This document shows, piece after piece, positions 1-12,587 of a DNA stretch of 64,000 nucleotides (the first letter of the stretch is position 1; every line of letters begins with the position of its first letter). This DNA comes from Leptoclinus maculatus (lineage: Eukaryota > Chordata > Actinopteri > Perciformes > Stichaeidae). Location of the stretch: contig JAVDOI010000016.1 of assembly GCA_032191485.1 (NCBI GenBank), forward strand, positions 1,249,581-1,313,580. Reading direction: 5' to 3'. Made by a program: the position numbers and the translations under genes. The notes beneath the pieces are model-generated. The model worked only from the letters and a program-made list of their open reading frames with translations. It made no database searches and was not told the DNA's origin.

Positions 1-243
1 AGACATGAGGGAGGGGGGGGGGCTATGGCTATGCAGCTTCCCTCAGTGGGAGTAAACTGATTTTCATCTGTGAAATTGGTGGAAGGCCCCTTTAAAGCTC
101 AGCTATCCCTTCCCTATCACAAAAAAAAAGGTATCCATAATCTCTTAATTTTTACAATGGGGGGGTGGTGAGATGAAAAGAGGTGGTGCAGACAAGGGAC
201 TTTCATCAGGGCTGAAGAGTGAAGATTAATCTTGTTGTCAAGA

Positions 244-245
<2 letters not shown>

Positions 246-289
<44 letters not shown>

Positions 290-290
290 A
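246..290. repeat. Poly-C tract fused to (AC)n
   Basis: Thirty C residues (246-275) run directly into about seven AC units. The opposite strand is poly-G. Such tracts can form quadruplex or i-motif structures and are often mis-sized in assemblies, so the exact length is uncertain. Confidence 0.95.
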
Positions 291-2190
291 GAGCGAGTGA
301 AATGGAAATAGAAGGCTTCCAGGTAGATTTTCCGCCTGTGACCCCCCCACCTGCAGAATTCCTTCCCGACAGACCAACGGTGTTTCAACGGCGGAGCTTC
401 ACAGAACACAGCCGAGATAAAAGAGGGATGCTGTGAAAGGCGTACTGCGATATCTGATGTGCACCTGAATTATGTATCCAACCACTTCTTTAGCCATCCT
501 TGGGAACGAAACACCCCCTTTCGTTCCCTTCATACCGAGTCCAGCCGTTCTTCCTCCAGCGCTTTCATTCCTCTTCTTTTTTTCTTCTCCATACTCTTTC
601 AATCCATCAAACCTATTCCAGCTCATAATCACACTCTTGCTTTTTTTCCCTTCTCTCATTTAATATTCATAGGATTTTGGTGAGTTGTCACAGAGGAATC
701 CCTTGACAGCCTTGTTAACTTGTCAATCTGAATAGCGATTTGTTTTTGCATACGTATATAAGAGAGAATGACTCTATATTAAGAGAAGCAGACAAGTAAA
801 ACACAGATGGCCTCACACGTATGCGTTTGTTTTACAAAAGATATCGGTTTTTTTTTCAACCTTTAATCTGAACACAACATTCGCTTAGTACAGTGACGAG
901 TAACCCAAATACATAATACTCGTACTATTTGTTCATGCTGTGAGGGATCGTGTCGCATGTTGCAATACAACTGACTCCGACTGGTTCTTGTGTTCTTGTT
1001 AAAGCACATTTCGGTCACTGAAAAGTGCATCCGAAGGTCTAAATTCTGTGAAGGTCTGTGTTGGTGTTGTAAGTTGAACCTATTCTAAGGTCTGATTTAT
1101 CAGTAAGCACTCACTAGGGATCTAACACAAAGCACAGGAACCACTGCTATAGTTATCTGCAGTTCATACCTTTTTAATACAAGCCTTGACACTGTTCACT
1201 GAGGTCGTGCCGCAGAATTTATACACGCACCTGGCAACCAATGACAAACAAGTACTATTTTTGTGGCCGTGGTGCGAGTCTGAGGTTCACTGCCGTTGTG
1301 TAATAATTCAACCGCCGTTGCTTTGTGTTGCTGCTCACACTATGAAACTTCAAAAGCTTGAAGAATCGCTGTGCAAAAGAAAGCCATTTGCAGTCTGGCG
1401 AGTGGGAGTCTTGTCAGTAGAACAACATGGATTTAGTCGGCTGAACAAATGTTGAACATTGCTGTATGTCAAAGATCTAATGATATACACAAACAGAAGC
1501 ACATCATATTCAAATTAGTTTATTGGACTGTGAGATACTGTATGTCAGAGATCTGTTCATGCTTTTCTTATAAAAGACTGTTCTTTTCCCTCCATGTTAT
1601 TTCTATTTGATTCATTTTGTTTTTAACTATTGCAGATGTTGTGACGTTATACGACAGGTCCCTTTACCTTTTACTTCATTAGAATGCAGATGCTTTCCAC
1701 TGTTGAAGACACACTTTGTGATCTATGCTTCTAAAAATGCCGTCTAGTTGTTGAAGTTGCGTGTAATGGAGCTTTAAGTCAGCAGAGAAGCCTCCCATTT
1801 AACCGTCATGCTGGCATACCATTGTCCCCATCTAATTAATGAGATTTCAATCACCTCCCCAGTGGAAAGAATCCTCTCATGGCGTTAACTTCATCAGCAA
1901 GGAGAGAGGTCTGGTGGCCAAAGAGGATGAGAAAATGACAGACGTGGAGGAGTATTTCTCCTAGGAGGGAGGACTAAATAGGGTCGAATAATAGTTGAAG
2001 ATAATCTAAGCATCCTTCTCTTGATTTGTATCCAAAGCTGCTTCTTAATCATTCCCAGACTCCTTTTTCATTTTGCATCTAAATAACTCTTTTATCTCTG
2101 TAGTCGACCTTTGCTCTCACTCCCTCCTTGTTTTTTTTTGTATCATGGCTCCTTAAACCCTCCTCCTTTTTTGCTCCATCTTGCTCCGTC
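291..2190. other. Unique non-coding sequence
   Basis: No sustained frame or known repeat was recognised. Pyrimidine-rich runs occur near 540-660. A stretch at about 1,800-1,960 with a TAATTAATGAG homeodomain-type motif looks more complex than its surroundings and might be a conserved non-coding element, but this is only an impression. Confidence 0.5.
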
Positions 2191-2450
2191 TTATTCCTCC
2201 CCTCCATCCCGCTCCCCCTCCATCCTCCACATCACGGCCATCACTCTTCGTGACTCCTCGGCGAGCGAGGAGGAGTAGAAGTCGACGCACATGCCATCCA
2301 TAAAGATGTCTCCCACAGAGAGGGAATGGAAAATGCCATTAGGCTGCTTTTCAGTCCTCCCATCACGGTGGACTTGCAAAGCGCGGCGGCTCTGCGGGCA
2401 GTTGGCTCGGGCTGCACACAACAACATGCTCGCAGGGCAACGCACAGCAG
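2191..2450 (-). CDS. Candidate terminal coding exon, unidentified
   Basis: On the minus strand a splice-acceptor-like sequence (TTTACTCACAG, at 2451-2461) is followed by an open frame of about 86 codons ending in TAA at 2191-2193. Many codons end in G or C, unlike the AT-rich surroundings. The encoded peptide contains segments such as FHSLSVGDIFMDGMCVDFY, then a run of serines and an acidic, glycine-rich C-terminus. I do not recognise the protein. The plus strand of the same segment also has an ATG frame ending at a strong donor (GTGAGTAA, from 2453), so the coding strand is not certain, and a conserved non-coding element is an equally open alternative. No partner exon was found in the window. 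Confidence 0.25.
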
Positions 2451-3124
2451 CTGTGAGTAAAGTTTGTGCTTTGAGATTCAAGTGCCCTTGGGAGATTAAG
2501 AAATGTAAAGGGAGATGAAAGTAAATCTTTTCGGGGACTCTTGAGTCTATTCTCAAAACAATATAATCCGACAGTGTGACAGTAGAGTAGAGTTTGGATT
2601 AGGTATGCAACCATTACATATTCAAATACTTTTACCAGGATCATTGTCTGACTGTTTGTTCAGGTTGTTTGTAGTGTGTGTGCACATGTGCATGGCGGCG
2701 CTGGTCCGATTCAGTCATTCCAGTCGGTTGAGATGTTGACAAAAACACATCACAAAAACAGAGCATTACCATAGCACGGTGCGCTTTCCGGCTCATCGGA
2801 ACTCAATGATGCCTTTCGGAAGTACAACAGACTGAAACCGTTGCTGCTGTTCTGATAGCTCATCAGTATGTTTTCCTGGCTTTTTCCAACACCTTTCAAC
2901 AGTGCTGCCCAACAAGTGGGCAGTGTGTGTTTTTGACAGAAATACCCCATTTTTTTGTGAGAATAATAAAAGCGACAGAACACAGTCACAGCAATGACGC
3001 AGCATCTGTCTGTCCACGTTCATATATTTGAATAATAGTCGGTACCATGCTGGTGGCTGAGAATGAGACGATGTTGATGCCGTATAAGCTCTGTTTGGGT
3101 GGACCAAGAAGACTCTCAAATGGG
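2451..3124. other. Unique non-coding sequence
   Basis: No recognised repeat or convincing exon. Overlapping open frames on the minus strand lack coding character. Confidence 0.5.
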
Positions 3125-3425
3125 AGAACAGAAATAACCAGATGACCAGAAAGAAACATACGACGACTATAAAGAGACACAGAGAGTTTCAAAATGACTA
3201 CAATATAGACACAATGACCACAAAGAGATGAAAAAAGGGAAAATAAATCAGTACAAAGAGACTCGAGATGACTTTTAAAAAGACCAAAACAATTACAAAG
3301 TGACGCTGAATGACCACAAAGAAACAACAAGCAACCTGAAAAGGAAATCAAAATGACCACAAATAACACACATAATGATGAGAGATGTGTCACGACGACA
3401 AAGAAACACAAAACAAAAACAGGCG
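3125..3425. repeat. Degenerate ~20-bp tandem repeat (ATGACCACAAAGAGAC-like)
   Basis: Variants of the word ATGACCACAAAGA recur irregularly (ATGACTACAATATAGAC, ATGACCACAAAGAGATG, CTGAATGACCACAAAG, AATGACCACAAATAAC, CGACGACAAAGAAAC). Spacing is about 20 bp but drifts. From memory this kind of diverged minisatellite is common in spiny-rayed fish. It also generates a spurious minus-strand frame. Confidence 0.7.
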
Positions 3426-5999
3426 GAGGGGCCTTTTGAATCCCTGCGCCAAGTGTTCTCATTGTCAATGACCTCAATGGCTGAGATCTCTTTACATTCG
3501 GGCAACGAAAACAACCCGTTTAAGCTTCGAACTTCAGTGTCAAAGTCACACCCTTTGAACACTCGACCGTCCACCATGAACTCCTCTTTAAGACTCCCTC
3601 TGATGGAATGACAGCATCGTGCTATTGAGCTGCTCCTGACTTCAGATGTACAATAATGGAAATGATGAATGCCCACTTGAAGTGTAATATGCTTTTTGTG
3701 CATGAGATCATTTTGCATCGTTCCCTTGCTTTGAATAATGCGGTGTAATACAACGCCAGTGACACACGCTCATGTAGTGTAGAGAGAGACACCACAAACA
3801 GTCAAGCTGCACTTCATCTCAATCCAAATTGTAGCTAAGTGTTCACTGTCCTACATTTATTGTCTCATACTTTGCCTTCAATACAATAACAATGTAATGT
3901 TTCTTAAGACACCTAAAAGTCTTCTGATGCTGCTTTTTTATTTATCCTTTTAAAACAATGATAATATGCTGTTCACACAGATATCTCACAACATTCAGAA
4001 ACATCCTCTTGATATATCTGTACACCCCCCCCCCAAACTTATTTTGCGCTCCGTCATCACTTCTGCACTCTGTGACATTGTTTGATTTCCAACAACGATC
4101 AATGTGAGACCTCATCCTTCATCTAGACAAATGCACTGATCCTCTCTCTCTCTCTCTCTCTTCGACTGTTTTGATCTGTTCTCTTTCTCCGAAAAATCCC
4201 AGGGAACGTCTTAAATCCCCAGTCCAGGGTATGCTTGACAACACGTTTTAGTTATTTAGTTAGTTTACAGCTAAATCCCCGGCTTGTACATGGAACATAA
4301 ACACTCAGAATGTCACAGAACATAACCCCGAGCACAAGTCTGAATCGCCTCAAACCTCCCTGGCTGCCTGCTCAGGTTTCACACATGGCCGGTTCTGGTT
4401 TCAAACGGCCATTTTCCATCAAACAGTCCCAGGAACTTCAAGCCTCATCAAATAAATCTCCCTTAACTCCCTTTTTCACATTCATTTTTGTGTCTCCTCC
4501 GCATCGGAAGACCCAAGAGGATCCGGTAGATTACACCAATAAGCAATAAACAAGCAATGTCTTTAAACAATATGAGAAGAATTCTTTGCACACACACACA
4601 GATACCACATGGCTCTCTGCAGCGAGAACGTGAAGTTTGGATAGATGTTGTGCACCATGTCTACGACTTATTGTAGTTTTGACTTCATTAAACATTAAAA
4701 GAGATTCCTGTCAAGGACAACAGCTCATATTTCCTTCCCCCTAAATCGTACAATATTCTCTTATTGCATTAACCCAAAGGCAGGGAAAATATGAGCAGAT
4801 TGAAATTCATAAGATGCAACACTGGGCTCTGATTCATGTCCACAGATTTGACGATTGCTGAATCACTATTTTTGTCATCCTTCCAGGAATCCACTGATGA
4901 TAACACGTCCCCGCATTCTAATGATCTAAAGGAAAACATGAAAAAAATACGGCTAATTCAAACATTATCTCTCACCTGCTTCATCTCTCCTCCTAATACC
5001 TCAGATGTGATATCATCGTACGCCCCTGAAGGCTTCACATCCGCCTGGTTATGTCACATTTTCCTTTGATTTCTCATTAGCCGTACTTTTTTCTGCTCCT
5101 CAGATTACGTTGACATCACCCTCCTCATTTAAAGGTAACACTTCCAAGCTCAGCTGCACCGCCCGCAATCTTTTTCTCCAACTGGGTTCTTTGCAAAACA
5201 ACTCCATGCTTCAGATTTGTACGGCAAAGCTCTCCTTTCTGCTTACTTTAAAGCTTAGAGTAAAGGATTAGATGTTTAAGTCTGTAACTATAACCGTGCT
5301 AAAACGCTCCGGATGCGTCTCTCCTTTCAGACGAGAGGCGCGTCAGCCAAATAAGGTCGCTACAACTCGGCGTCCCTAAAGCCACTTTAGCAAAGCCGTG
5401 AAAATAAACACTGTGAAACCAAAGATTTCCTGCTCCACATCAGTGACCGCAGCTCCTGTTTTGGCAGGAAGTACAAGCGATCTCTGCCGGGTAACGCCAG
5501 GTAGCTCAGAGTCCACAGCACTAAATAATGGTGTGCAAAGGCAAGCCCATCGCATGAGTCTATAAATATGATGCGATCAAACAAACTTACCTGTTGGGTA
5601 GCCAGGAAAAATACAGTGTTTGGAGAGAGAAACACCATCCAACCGAGGCCCAGTGGAGCAGAGAGAGGGGGGGGGGGAGAAAAAGAGGAAAACACAGTCA
5701 GGCAGAGCTAAAATCTTTGGAAATAAATAATTTAAGACATTCTTTTTGTGTTCGGGCTCGACAAAGACGGCTCTTAAAATACCATTTGGGCAGGACTATT
5801 GAAATGAAAGAAACACCTCAAAGTATGAATTATTGAAGCTGTGTGTGTGATTGTCTCGGTGGCGGTGGGGGCAAGAGGCAAAGCTGGGGGCTATCCTTCG
5901 TCACCCAGGCAGAATAGCCAAGCAGGGATTTTGCTGCCACGGTGTTAGAGGCAGCGCCGAGGTGTGTGAGGAGTTCAGACGCTTCATTGCTTGAACAAA
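3426..5999. other. Unique non-coding sequence with short simple repeats
   Basis: Holds a C10 run near 4,025, a CT tract at 4,142-4,161 and a G-rich/purine run at 5,653-5,690. No gene or transposable element was recognised. Confidence 0.5.
4142..4161. repeat. (CT)n microsatellite
   Basis: About ten CT units. Confidence 0.85.
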
Positions 6000-6350
6000 T
6001 GCAAAAATCTGTCATAAGTATCGCTTCATTATGACGCAGCGCAAGACGGAGGTAGGACGGGCTGCATGCAAAGCAGCTCCGTACATGAAGTTAACCAGCC
6101 ATTCATTATGTATGCAGGTTCCTGGAGAGCTGGAATTACCTTTATATTCAGGGCTCTCCACTGTGCAAATGAAAACGAGGGATCAGGCCACTTGCTCGAA
6201 AGTGATGGCTTTGATTTATGTCATCACTCTTTCATTAGATAAACTTAATCAAAGTTGTTTTACCGATCCCGCGGTGCACATTTTATTCCATATGGAACCC
6301 CCGACACCCAAACTTGCTTATTGTGGACACTGGGCAAGTGCTGGACTGTC
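6000..6350. other. Possible conserved non-coding element
   Basis: This segment is free of simple repeats, has balanced composition and contains several motif-like words (TTCATTATGACGCA, TTGATTTATGTCATCA, CATTAGATAAACTTAATC) clustered within 300 bp. A 111-codon open frame runs through it without coding-like codon use. I call it enhancer-like from appearance only. Confidence 0.3.
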
Positions 6351-8221
6351 GGGTGAGATACAGTAATCTGGACCGCATCTTTTACATGCCAGGGGTACAC
6401 ACACACGTATGCATGAATGCACACTGCTATCTTGTCTCCAATTACTCTTTTTTTATGTGGAAATGAATCGGTGTCCAGTCGACATTTTTGGGAATGTTAA
6501 GGTGCCCTGGCATCCGGATGCCAACGTATCTTGAACTCAGCCATTGGCAGTTACGCAGCCTATGATCTGCCTCATTCACATGTTTTGTTTTAAAAGTTTA
6601 GTGCTGATGAACAAGATCGATTGAAGGTTGGTAGCGTTAATTACTTCACCTCAGGTGTGGATGATCTTTTAATAAGAATTACAACGTCCTGATGAGCAAT
6701 CAAAGGGCAGTAGCACTGTGCTAATGGTATTTTGCCAAAATGTAATGCATATCTACTATTCACTGCAGATGTACTATTCACTGATGAGTGATACAACTTC
6801 AAACACTTTTGGAAGAATGCTGACTGATTTTCAGACAGTATTGAAATCAATGGAAACCAACAGCTGCTCAAGTGGCAGGAAACAAACAGATATCACCATG
6901 AAACTTTGATTGATTGGTTTATCAATACCGTTTTTGTTTATTCAAAGTTTAAATATGCAAATAAAGTATTATCGATATTTCTTAAATATGTGCCAGTTTG
7001 CATACATTAATCTGAGCGTTGGATGATGCCAGGTTCAAACATATTGGCATGGTGCCCGAGTACACTGTGGTATTGATATGGCTCATCTCAAATCTCGTAT
7101 GCATTCATCTATATCCTCAGCTTCACAAGAGGAAACCCACCTGTGAATGAAAAGGTTTGGATCATGAATTGAGGACAACAAAGCGATACTACTGTTTATG
7201 ATCAGCCGGAGTGATTCAGTCAAACTCATACGCAGTCCATTCGATGTTTGAATTGAAATCCAACAGCTGACTTTGCCATTAGAGCGTTTATTCACGAAGA
7301 AATACGAGGAAATACAACAAAAACAAAGTCTAAATTGTTTAAAACTAGACTAAACTGGAGTCAGGTCTCTCGATTCGACAAGCATCCATACAGAACAACC
7401 ACAGTACAGGCCAAGTCTGTCTGTGCAAAGACAGACTATACAACATGAACAGCATACACGCAGCACAAACTCAGTCCTACCACAGCTGAAAAAAAACACA
7501 TTCCACCTCTGAGCGGCCACCATGTTCGGCAGCGCTGATCAATGAAAGTTTGTCCAGGGATGCTTTTTAGGAGAGTTGAAGCAGTGCTGGTGATGGATAT
7601 CTACACCTTACTCTCTCAGCACCTATAATTTATAAAGCCTCGAGGCACATGGCCAGTCAGATAATCAGGACAGAGTGTACATCTCTGAAAGTTATCTGAT
7701 GTTGTCTGTATCAAGGCACCCAAGGTTTATTATTTGGAAGGACAAAAAAATAACATTTGACAAAGAGCCACGGAGCAATTCCAGACTCATTAGGGAACTC
7801 TTTCACCTAAAGATGCAAAACGATAAAGTCCTCCTTTGTTTACGATAAAAACAATTTTCCTTTATGTCTTCTAATAAATAACAAACATGGTTAAATTACC
7901 TCGTTGGATGTCGTATCAATTTCTCCAAAATGAAAAACAAATGGAGTCCGTTATTGAACATACGGCCTGTGAATGCAGGGAATCGATATCGCAAGACAAA
8001 ATAATATCTACCGAGAGCGCAGTTAATTATTGTCACTCACTCAGCATTAAGTCTCAGACATTAGTCAACGTAGACGACTAATGCTGCATCTGCTTCTCAT
8101 TGAATTGATCAAAGTCAGTTAGACTTGGCAGACACATGGAATAGAATGCTTACTTTACTAAAAGAAGATTTAAAGAAAACCCAGTGAACTCCCAGGGCCT
8201 TCAAACCGACTCCTGAGCATT
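6351..8221. other. Unique AT-rich sequence
   Basis: No exon or transposable element was recognised. It contains a perfect 16-bp palindrome, TGGCATCCGGATGCCA, at 6,508-6,523, a size expected about once by chance in a window this long. Confidence 0.5.
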
Positions 8222-8505
8222 GCAGCGCATTGATAACCACACACAAGGCACCCTTTTGCACCTGTATGAGACACACCAGGCTTTCAAACTATGTCCAAAA
8301 TAAACCCATCCGCATCATTGTCGTGAAGAGGGAGAAGTCCTCAGACAAACACGGGACTTTCACCCAGGGAAACCGCGTTCTTGTCCCCTGTGAAATAAAA
8401 CGACTTTATGTCATGAGACGCTATGCCACAGAGTCACATGACGTTTTGTCCGTAGCTTAAGTGATGTTACAAGTGTGCTTATTTTAAGTCAAACCATGAT
8501 GTTTG
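8222..8505 (+). repeat. Dispersed repeat family, copy A
   Basis: Shares ordered blocks with copies at 27.7 kb and 52.0 kb. With copy C: ACACACAAGGCACC, a GACACAC block, GCTATGCCAC/GCTGTGCCAC, CGTCCGTAGCTT and AAACCATGATGTTT. With copy B: AAACCCATCCG, GGGACTTTCACC/AGGACTTTCACC and GTTCTTGTCC. No coding capacity was seen. It resembles an abundant unclassified repeat of percomorph fish; its class (MITE, SINE-like or other) is not evident because no clear ends are visible. Confidence 0.75.
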
Positions 8506-8898
8506 GCACACCTGGAGTGGTTCAAATACTCTCTCTCCCTCCCTCTATATAGTTATCCAAATTGAAATCGTCATAAAATGGATCGCTAATTACAGCTTTT
8601 CTTTCTCTGTCCTCCTATCTTCCTTCTCCGAGCCATAACCCTGAGTGTTGATGAATTGTCAGCAGTGCCAGCAACAAAAGATGACCAGTGCAATCATTTT
8701 GAACACATTTTAAGCACTACTTTAACGCCGAGTGTTTGGAAAATGTTATTCTCACACCAGCCAGTTGAGAGCGATTTTCATCAGAGCTGTTGCATGGGCT
8801 TTGAAAAATTCATAAATTCATGAGCTGTCGGAGAATGGGTTTTCTTGGGACTGCAGCCACTTCACTGCTCTTGGGCGTGATGGCGGTTGCTTCTGCGA

Positions 8899-8922
8899 GT
8901 GTGTGTGTGTGTGTGTGTGTGT
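8899..8922. repeat. (GT)n microsatellite
   Basis: Twelve GT units; creates spurious VCVC frames. Confidence 0.95.
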
Positions 8923-9199
8923 CAAAAGAGAAGAGGACTTGTTTACTCCATTTTCATCACTTCTGTCCCTCCCACACTGATTGCCTCTTTAAAATCGTTT
9001 CCCCTCATCTGCGCTCCCAGCTCATTTGCCAGAATTTGGGGCAGACTTCGCGAGGCCGTCGCGTATAGATGGGCGGCACTTGGCATGGACAATATCCAAT
9101 CACGATACTCATGCATGCAAATACACATCACACCCGAGGTAAACACAACAAACAAGATATGTTTCGCCGCCGTAACGTGCAGTCTTTAAGCCTGTCGGG

Positions 9200-9325
9200 C
9201 ATTGGGTCGGCCAGTCAGTCAACCACCCTGACAATCAGCCGGTTAGACATCGTCTCTGCCAATCAGTCAATGAGTCAGTCAGTCAGCCAGTCTGTCAGCT
9301 AAATGCTGTTTCTGCCAGTCAGCCA
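9200..9325. repeat. Imperfect CAGT-rich minisatellite
   Basis: Words such as CAGTCAGTCA and CAGCCAGTC recur, and the phrase TCTCTGCCAATCAGTCA reappears about 65 bp later as TTTCTGCCAGTCAGCCA. It looks like a degenerate tandem array. Confidence 0.6.
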
Positions 9326-11747
9326 GTGAACGGTCCGGTCATACACTCAATCTGTCGTGTTTGTTCTTGCCCGGTGAGATGTACAAACGTCAAGCTGCGT
9401 CCCTAATGCCTCTCTCAATGTATCTGAATCCTAAACAGTGGTAGACGATTGGATGAATTGGAATAACAGCGGGAGGTGTAGGCTCATTCTTAGCAGGTAC
9501 GATCCTGAGGTCATGCCCTGAATATTAGTGGGTGTTTGGGGTGTTAGCAACCTGCAATGCTATATTTCATATTACCTATGAAGTAAGATGCACATACTCA
9601 CATGCAGTGTTACCATAGCATGTTTTAGATCGTCATCATTCCTCCAGCTTTGTTAATGTCGGGAGGCCCGAGTGTTTCATAAGAAAAACAAATAGTTTGT
9701 ATGTCATTCATCCTCTGTCCTAATTGAGCTCCTCTGTTTAATTCAACTGTAAATGTTTCAATATGTTAATCTGTCAGACACTTGATTATCAAACACTAAT
9801 CAATGTCTCTTAGAAGAAACCAGCTCATGAAGGAGGAGTTCCTGTTTTCAGACCTTGAAACAGAGATAAGCTAGTCTTGAGAGCTACAAGTGCCCAAGAA
9901 TTAAAGCTGAATTGCTTCAGAGCAAAGCTGCATCTTCCTTTGTTTGTCAGATTTGCTATTTCTTTCATTTTTTTTTGGGGCCAGGCCTGGACAGGATAGT
10001 TTCTTTTTTGCTTCTGCCCCTCAGCCTACCTAACAGCCACCATGTCACATCTGGTGGTGTACATAACCACAATTAAGTGGCGTTCATTTTCTATTTTTGG
10101 TGTGGTTAAAAGAGCCAGCTGCTACCTACCTTCCAAGCACATGCTATTTGTAACTTTTAAGCACAGGTTTTATGAAATGCGGATAGAAATCCTACTCACA
10201 ATTGCTAAACAAAACCAGACAAAAACATGTACTGCACACAAAATCTGCATGCAAGACTCATGACTCATAAAATCCCAGCTCCCAACCGCTACTCTAATAT
10301 TGGATTGAGATGAGTTCATAGAGGAACAACAAGAGCGAACCAAGCACCGACAATTATATGGCTTGCTGTTTTTTTTAGCCCCCATCTGGCTAGACTTCCT
10401 ATTCCTCTTTAGGTGTCCTCTCTTCTTTCTCTGTCATATTATCTGAGCCCAGTAATGGCCCATAAAACATTAATTTCATTATTCCAGCAATATGGCTGTT
10501 AGCTAGAAACTGAGGAGGGAGGGATGGGGTAACAGATTATTTGGCCAGTAAAATCCAACAGGCCGACCAGACTTGTACATCCATCAAACTAAGACAATCG
10601 CTTGTTGCTATTCAAATCAATGCAATCTCCTTCAAATACCTATATCTTTCCAATTTGCTGGATACACTTGCAAAACAAAACAACATATTCATCCCACTTC
10701 TGAAGGCCGGATTGGAGAAATAACGCAGCGATCAAAGCGGCATTTAGCTTTCCTGCTGATGTTTCCTTTTAGCCTGTTTGATGAAACCTGATGGAGAGCA
10801 GCTTTGCTCCTGTTAAAAGGGTCAATCAGGACACTCGAGTAGCTGTGACGCGAGACAGATGATAGCGCCGCTGCATTTCGGGATTGTTGGGCTTCGCTCT
10901 GCGACGAGACTTCAAAGCTGAATGTCTAGTGTGGTCGCGGGGCTGAAAGCACTTCAGCTCTTGCCTTGGAGAGAAGAAGAGAGAAAGAGAGGTTTTTTTT
11001 TTTTTGCACACGTAGAGCACAAACAGAGAGCGCTAATTAGAGCTTACCTCACTGTATTGGGCTGCCTGCTATCACACACACTTTACAGTGAGGAATGCAC
11101 ACACTGCAAAACAAATTCCAGTGGTGTTATTTAAGGATTCGTAGGTGGTTCTTATTCACATGTGTCCACATTAATGAGGGTGTGTGTTTGTGTGTATGAA
11201 CACACTTTACACGTGCTGTTATGTAATTATGCCCTCTGATGACAATGCATGCGTTTTCCTTCTCATTCGAATTCAAAAGCTGAATTGAGATGTTTTAGAA
11301 TTTTATTCTCGGAGCTATTGTGTGGCTGTCGCGTACTTAATTGTGCACTTTTTGTTCCTATTACATGTGAAGCATTCATTGGATAGAAGACGATGTGCTA
11401 AATTCAGAACTTAAAGGCGTTGGCGTACCCATAGACATGGCTGACACAACCAAGTCCACCATGTACTCATTATACGAGGACAAGATTAAGCCACATGATT
11501 CTCAGTTATCATAGCTCTAATTGGATCTCTAATTGGTTTTCTGTGCTCTCTCTGTAGTTAAACTTCACCACCTTGAGTGCCAAAAAAACATTTACTCCTT
11601 GTAGCATCGGTGAATTAGCATGTCATTCTCCAACAGCCCTCTGCCGCCGATGACTCCGATGCAAAACGCGTGCAAATCAACGCTGAATCAACGCTGAATC
11701 ACAAAAATGGATGCAGGCTTTAATGGTCAGACACACGTAAACAGAGC

Positions 11748-11749
<2 letters not shown>
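9326..11749. other. Unique non-coding sequence
   Basis: No gene or transposable element was recognised. A modestly CpG-rich stretch lies at about 10,845-10,945. The 10-bp unit AACGCTGAATC occurs twice in tandem near 11,680-11,700. Confidence 0.5.

Positions 11750-11807
<58 letters not shown>
11750..11807. repeat. (AC)n microsatellite
   Basis: About 29 uninterrupted AC units. Confidence 0.97.
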
Positions 11808-11809
<2 letters not shown>

Positions 11810-12324
11810 AACAGGCCTGATATGACAGAGGCTAAATAAACAGATAAAACCTATTTTTTGAAGGATATCGATATAGCCCTCGGGATACCGAGGTGATAAC
11901 TGAACTGAGAAGGTGTCTGTCTGGCTGCAGATAACGGATCAAATGTGACCTTCAGGCTGAGATAGCCCCTGCTGTCTTGGGTGGTAGTGCGAGGCATTAA
12001 GGGAAGGACCCAGATGCAGCCTATATGCAGACCATATTTAATAATATTGCTACTAATATAATAAGCCGCACGATGGCGAGATTCATACCTGACCACCAGA
12101 TGTGTTTTCTGTTAGTTTCGGTTTCCCGCCTCAAATGAAGGGCAGCACACAGCTGCTTCTCCTCAACAAAGTCCCAAACAGGTTCTGTGTCTGTCGGGCA
12201 GTCTGAAGGGGATCGTTCTACCAGCAGAGCGACAACATAATGCTCAGAAAACTATCGGGGTGGGTTTTTTTCTTGAAATATTTTGACTATATTCATATTA
12301 AATTATGGATTGAGTCTCATTAAA

Positions 12325-12475
12325 TTGCAACTTAATTCGAAATTGCCCGTAGGTGAGCATGAATGTTTGTCTGTCTCTACATGTGCCCTGCGATAAACTG
12401 GTGTGCCCTGCCTTCGCCCAATGTCAGCTGGGATCGGCTCCAGCCCAATAGGATAAGTAGTTTGGATAATGGAAT
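12325..12475 (+). mobile_element. Fish LINE/SINE 3'-tail-type repeat
   Basis: Contains, in order, the hallmark words TAAATTG...AATTGCCCGTAGGTGAG, ATGTGCCCTGCGAT, TCGCCCAATGTCAGCTGGGA, GGCTCCAGCCC and GGATAAGTAGTTTGGATAA. This 3'-tail sequence is extremely frequent in teleost genomes and is, as far as I recall, associated with RTE/Rex3-type LINEs and derived SINEs; the class is tentative. No coding part remains. A second, minus-strand copy lies at 37.2 kb. Confidence 0.7.
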
Positions 12476-12552
12476 TCTCCCATTGCAATAGAAATATAAC
12501 ACATATAATATGTTGTTTTTTTCTCTTTGTGGAGTGTGGAACACAAAGTGTT

Positions 12553-12556
<4 letters not shown>

Positions 12557-12584
<28 letters not shown>
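12557..12584. repeat. (TA)n microsatellite
   Basis: Fourteen TA units just downstream of the tail-type repeat. Confidence 0.95.

Positions 12585-12587
<3 letters not shown>

Noticed and set aside
6508..6523. 16-bp palindrome as an operator site
   Set aside because: A perfect 16-bp palindrome is expected about once by chance in 64 kb, and nothing nearby suggests a regulator.
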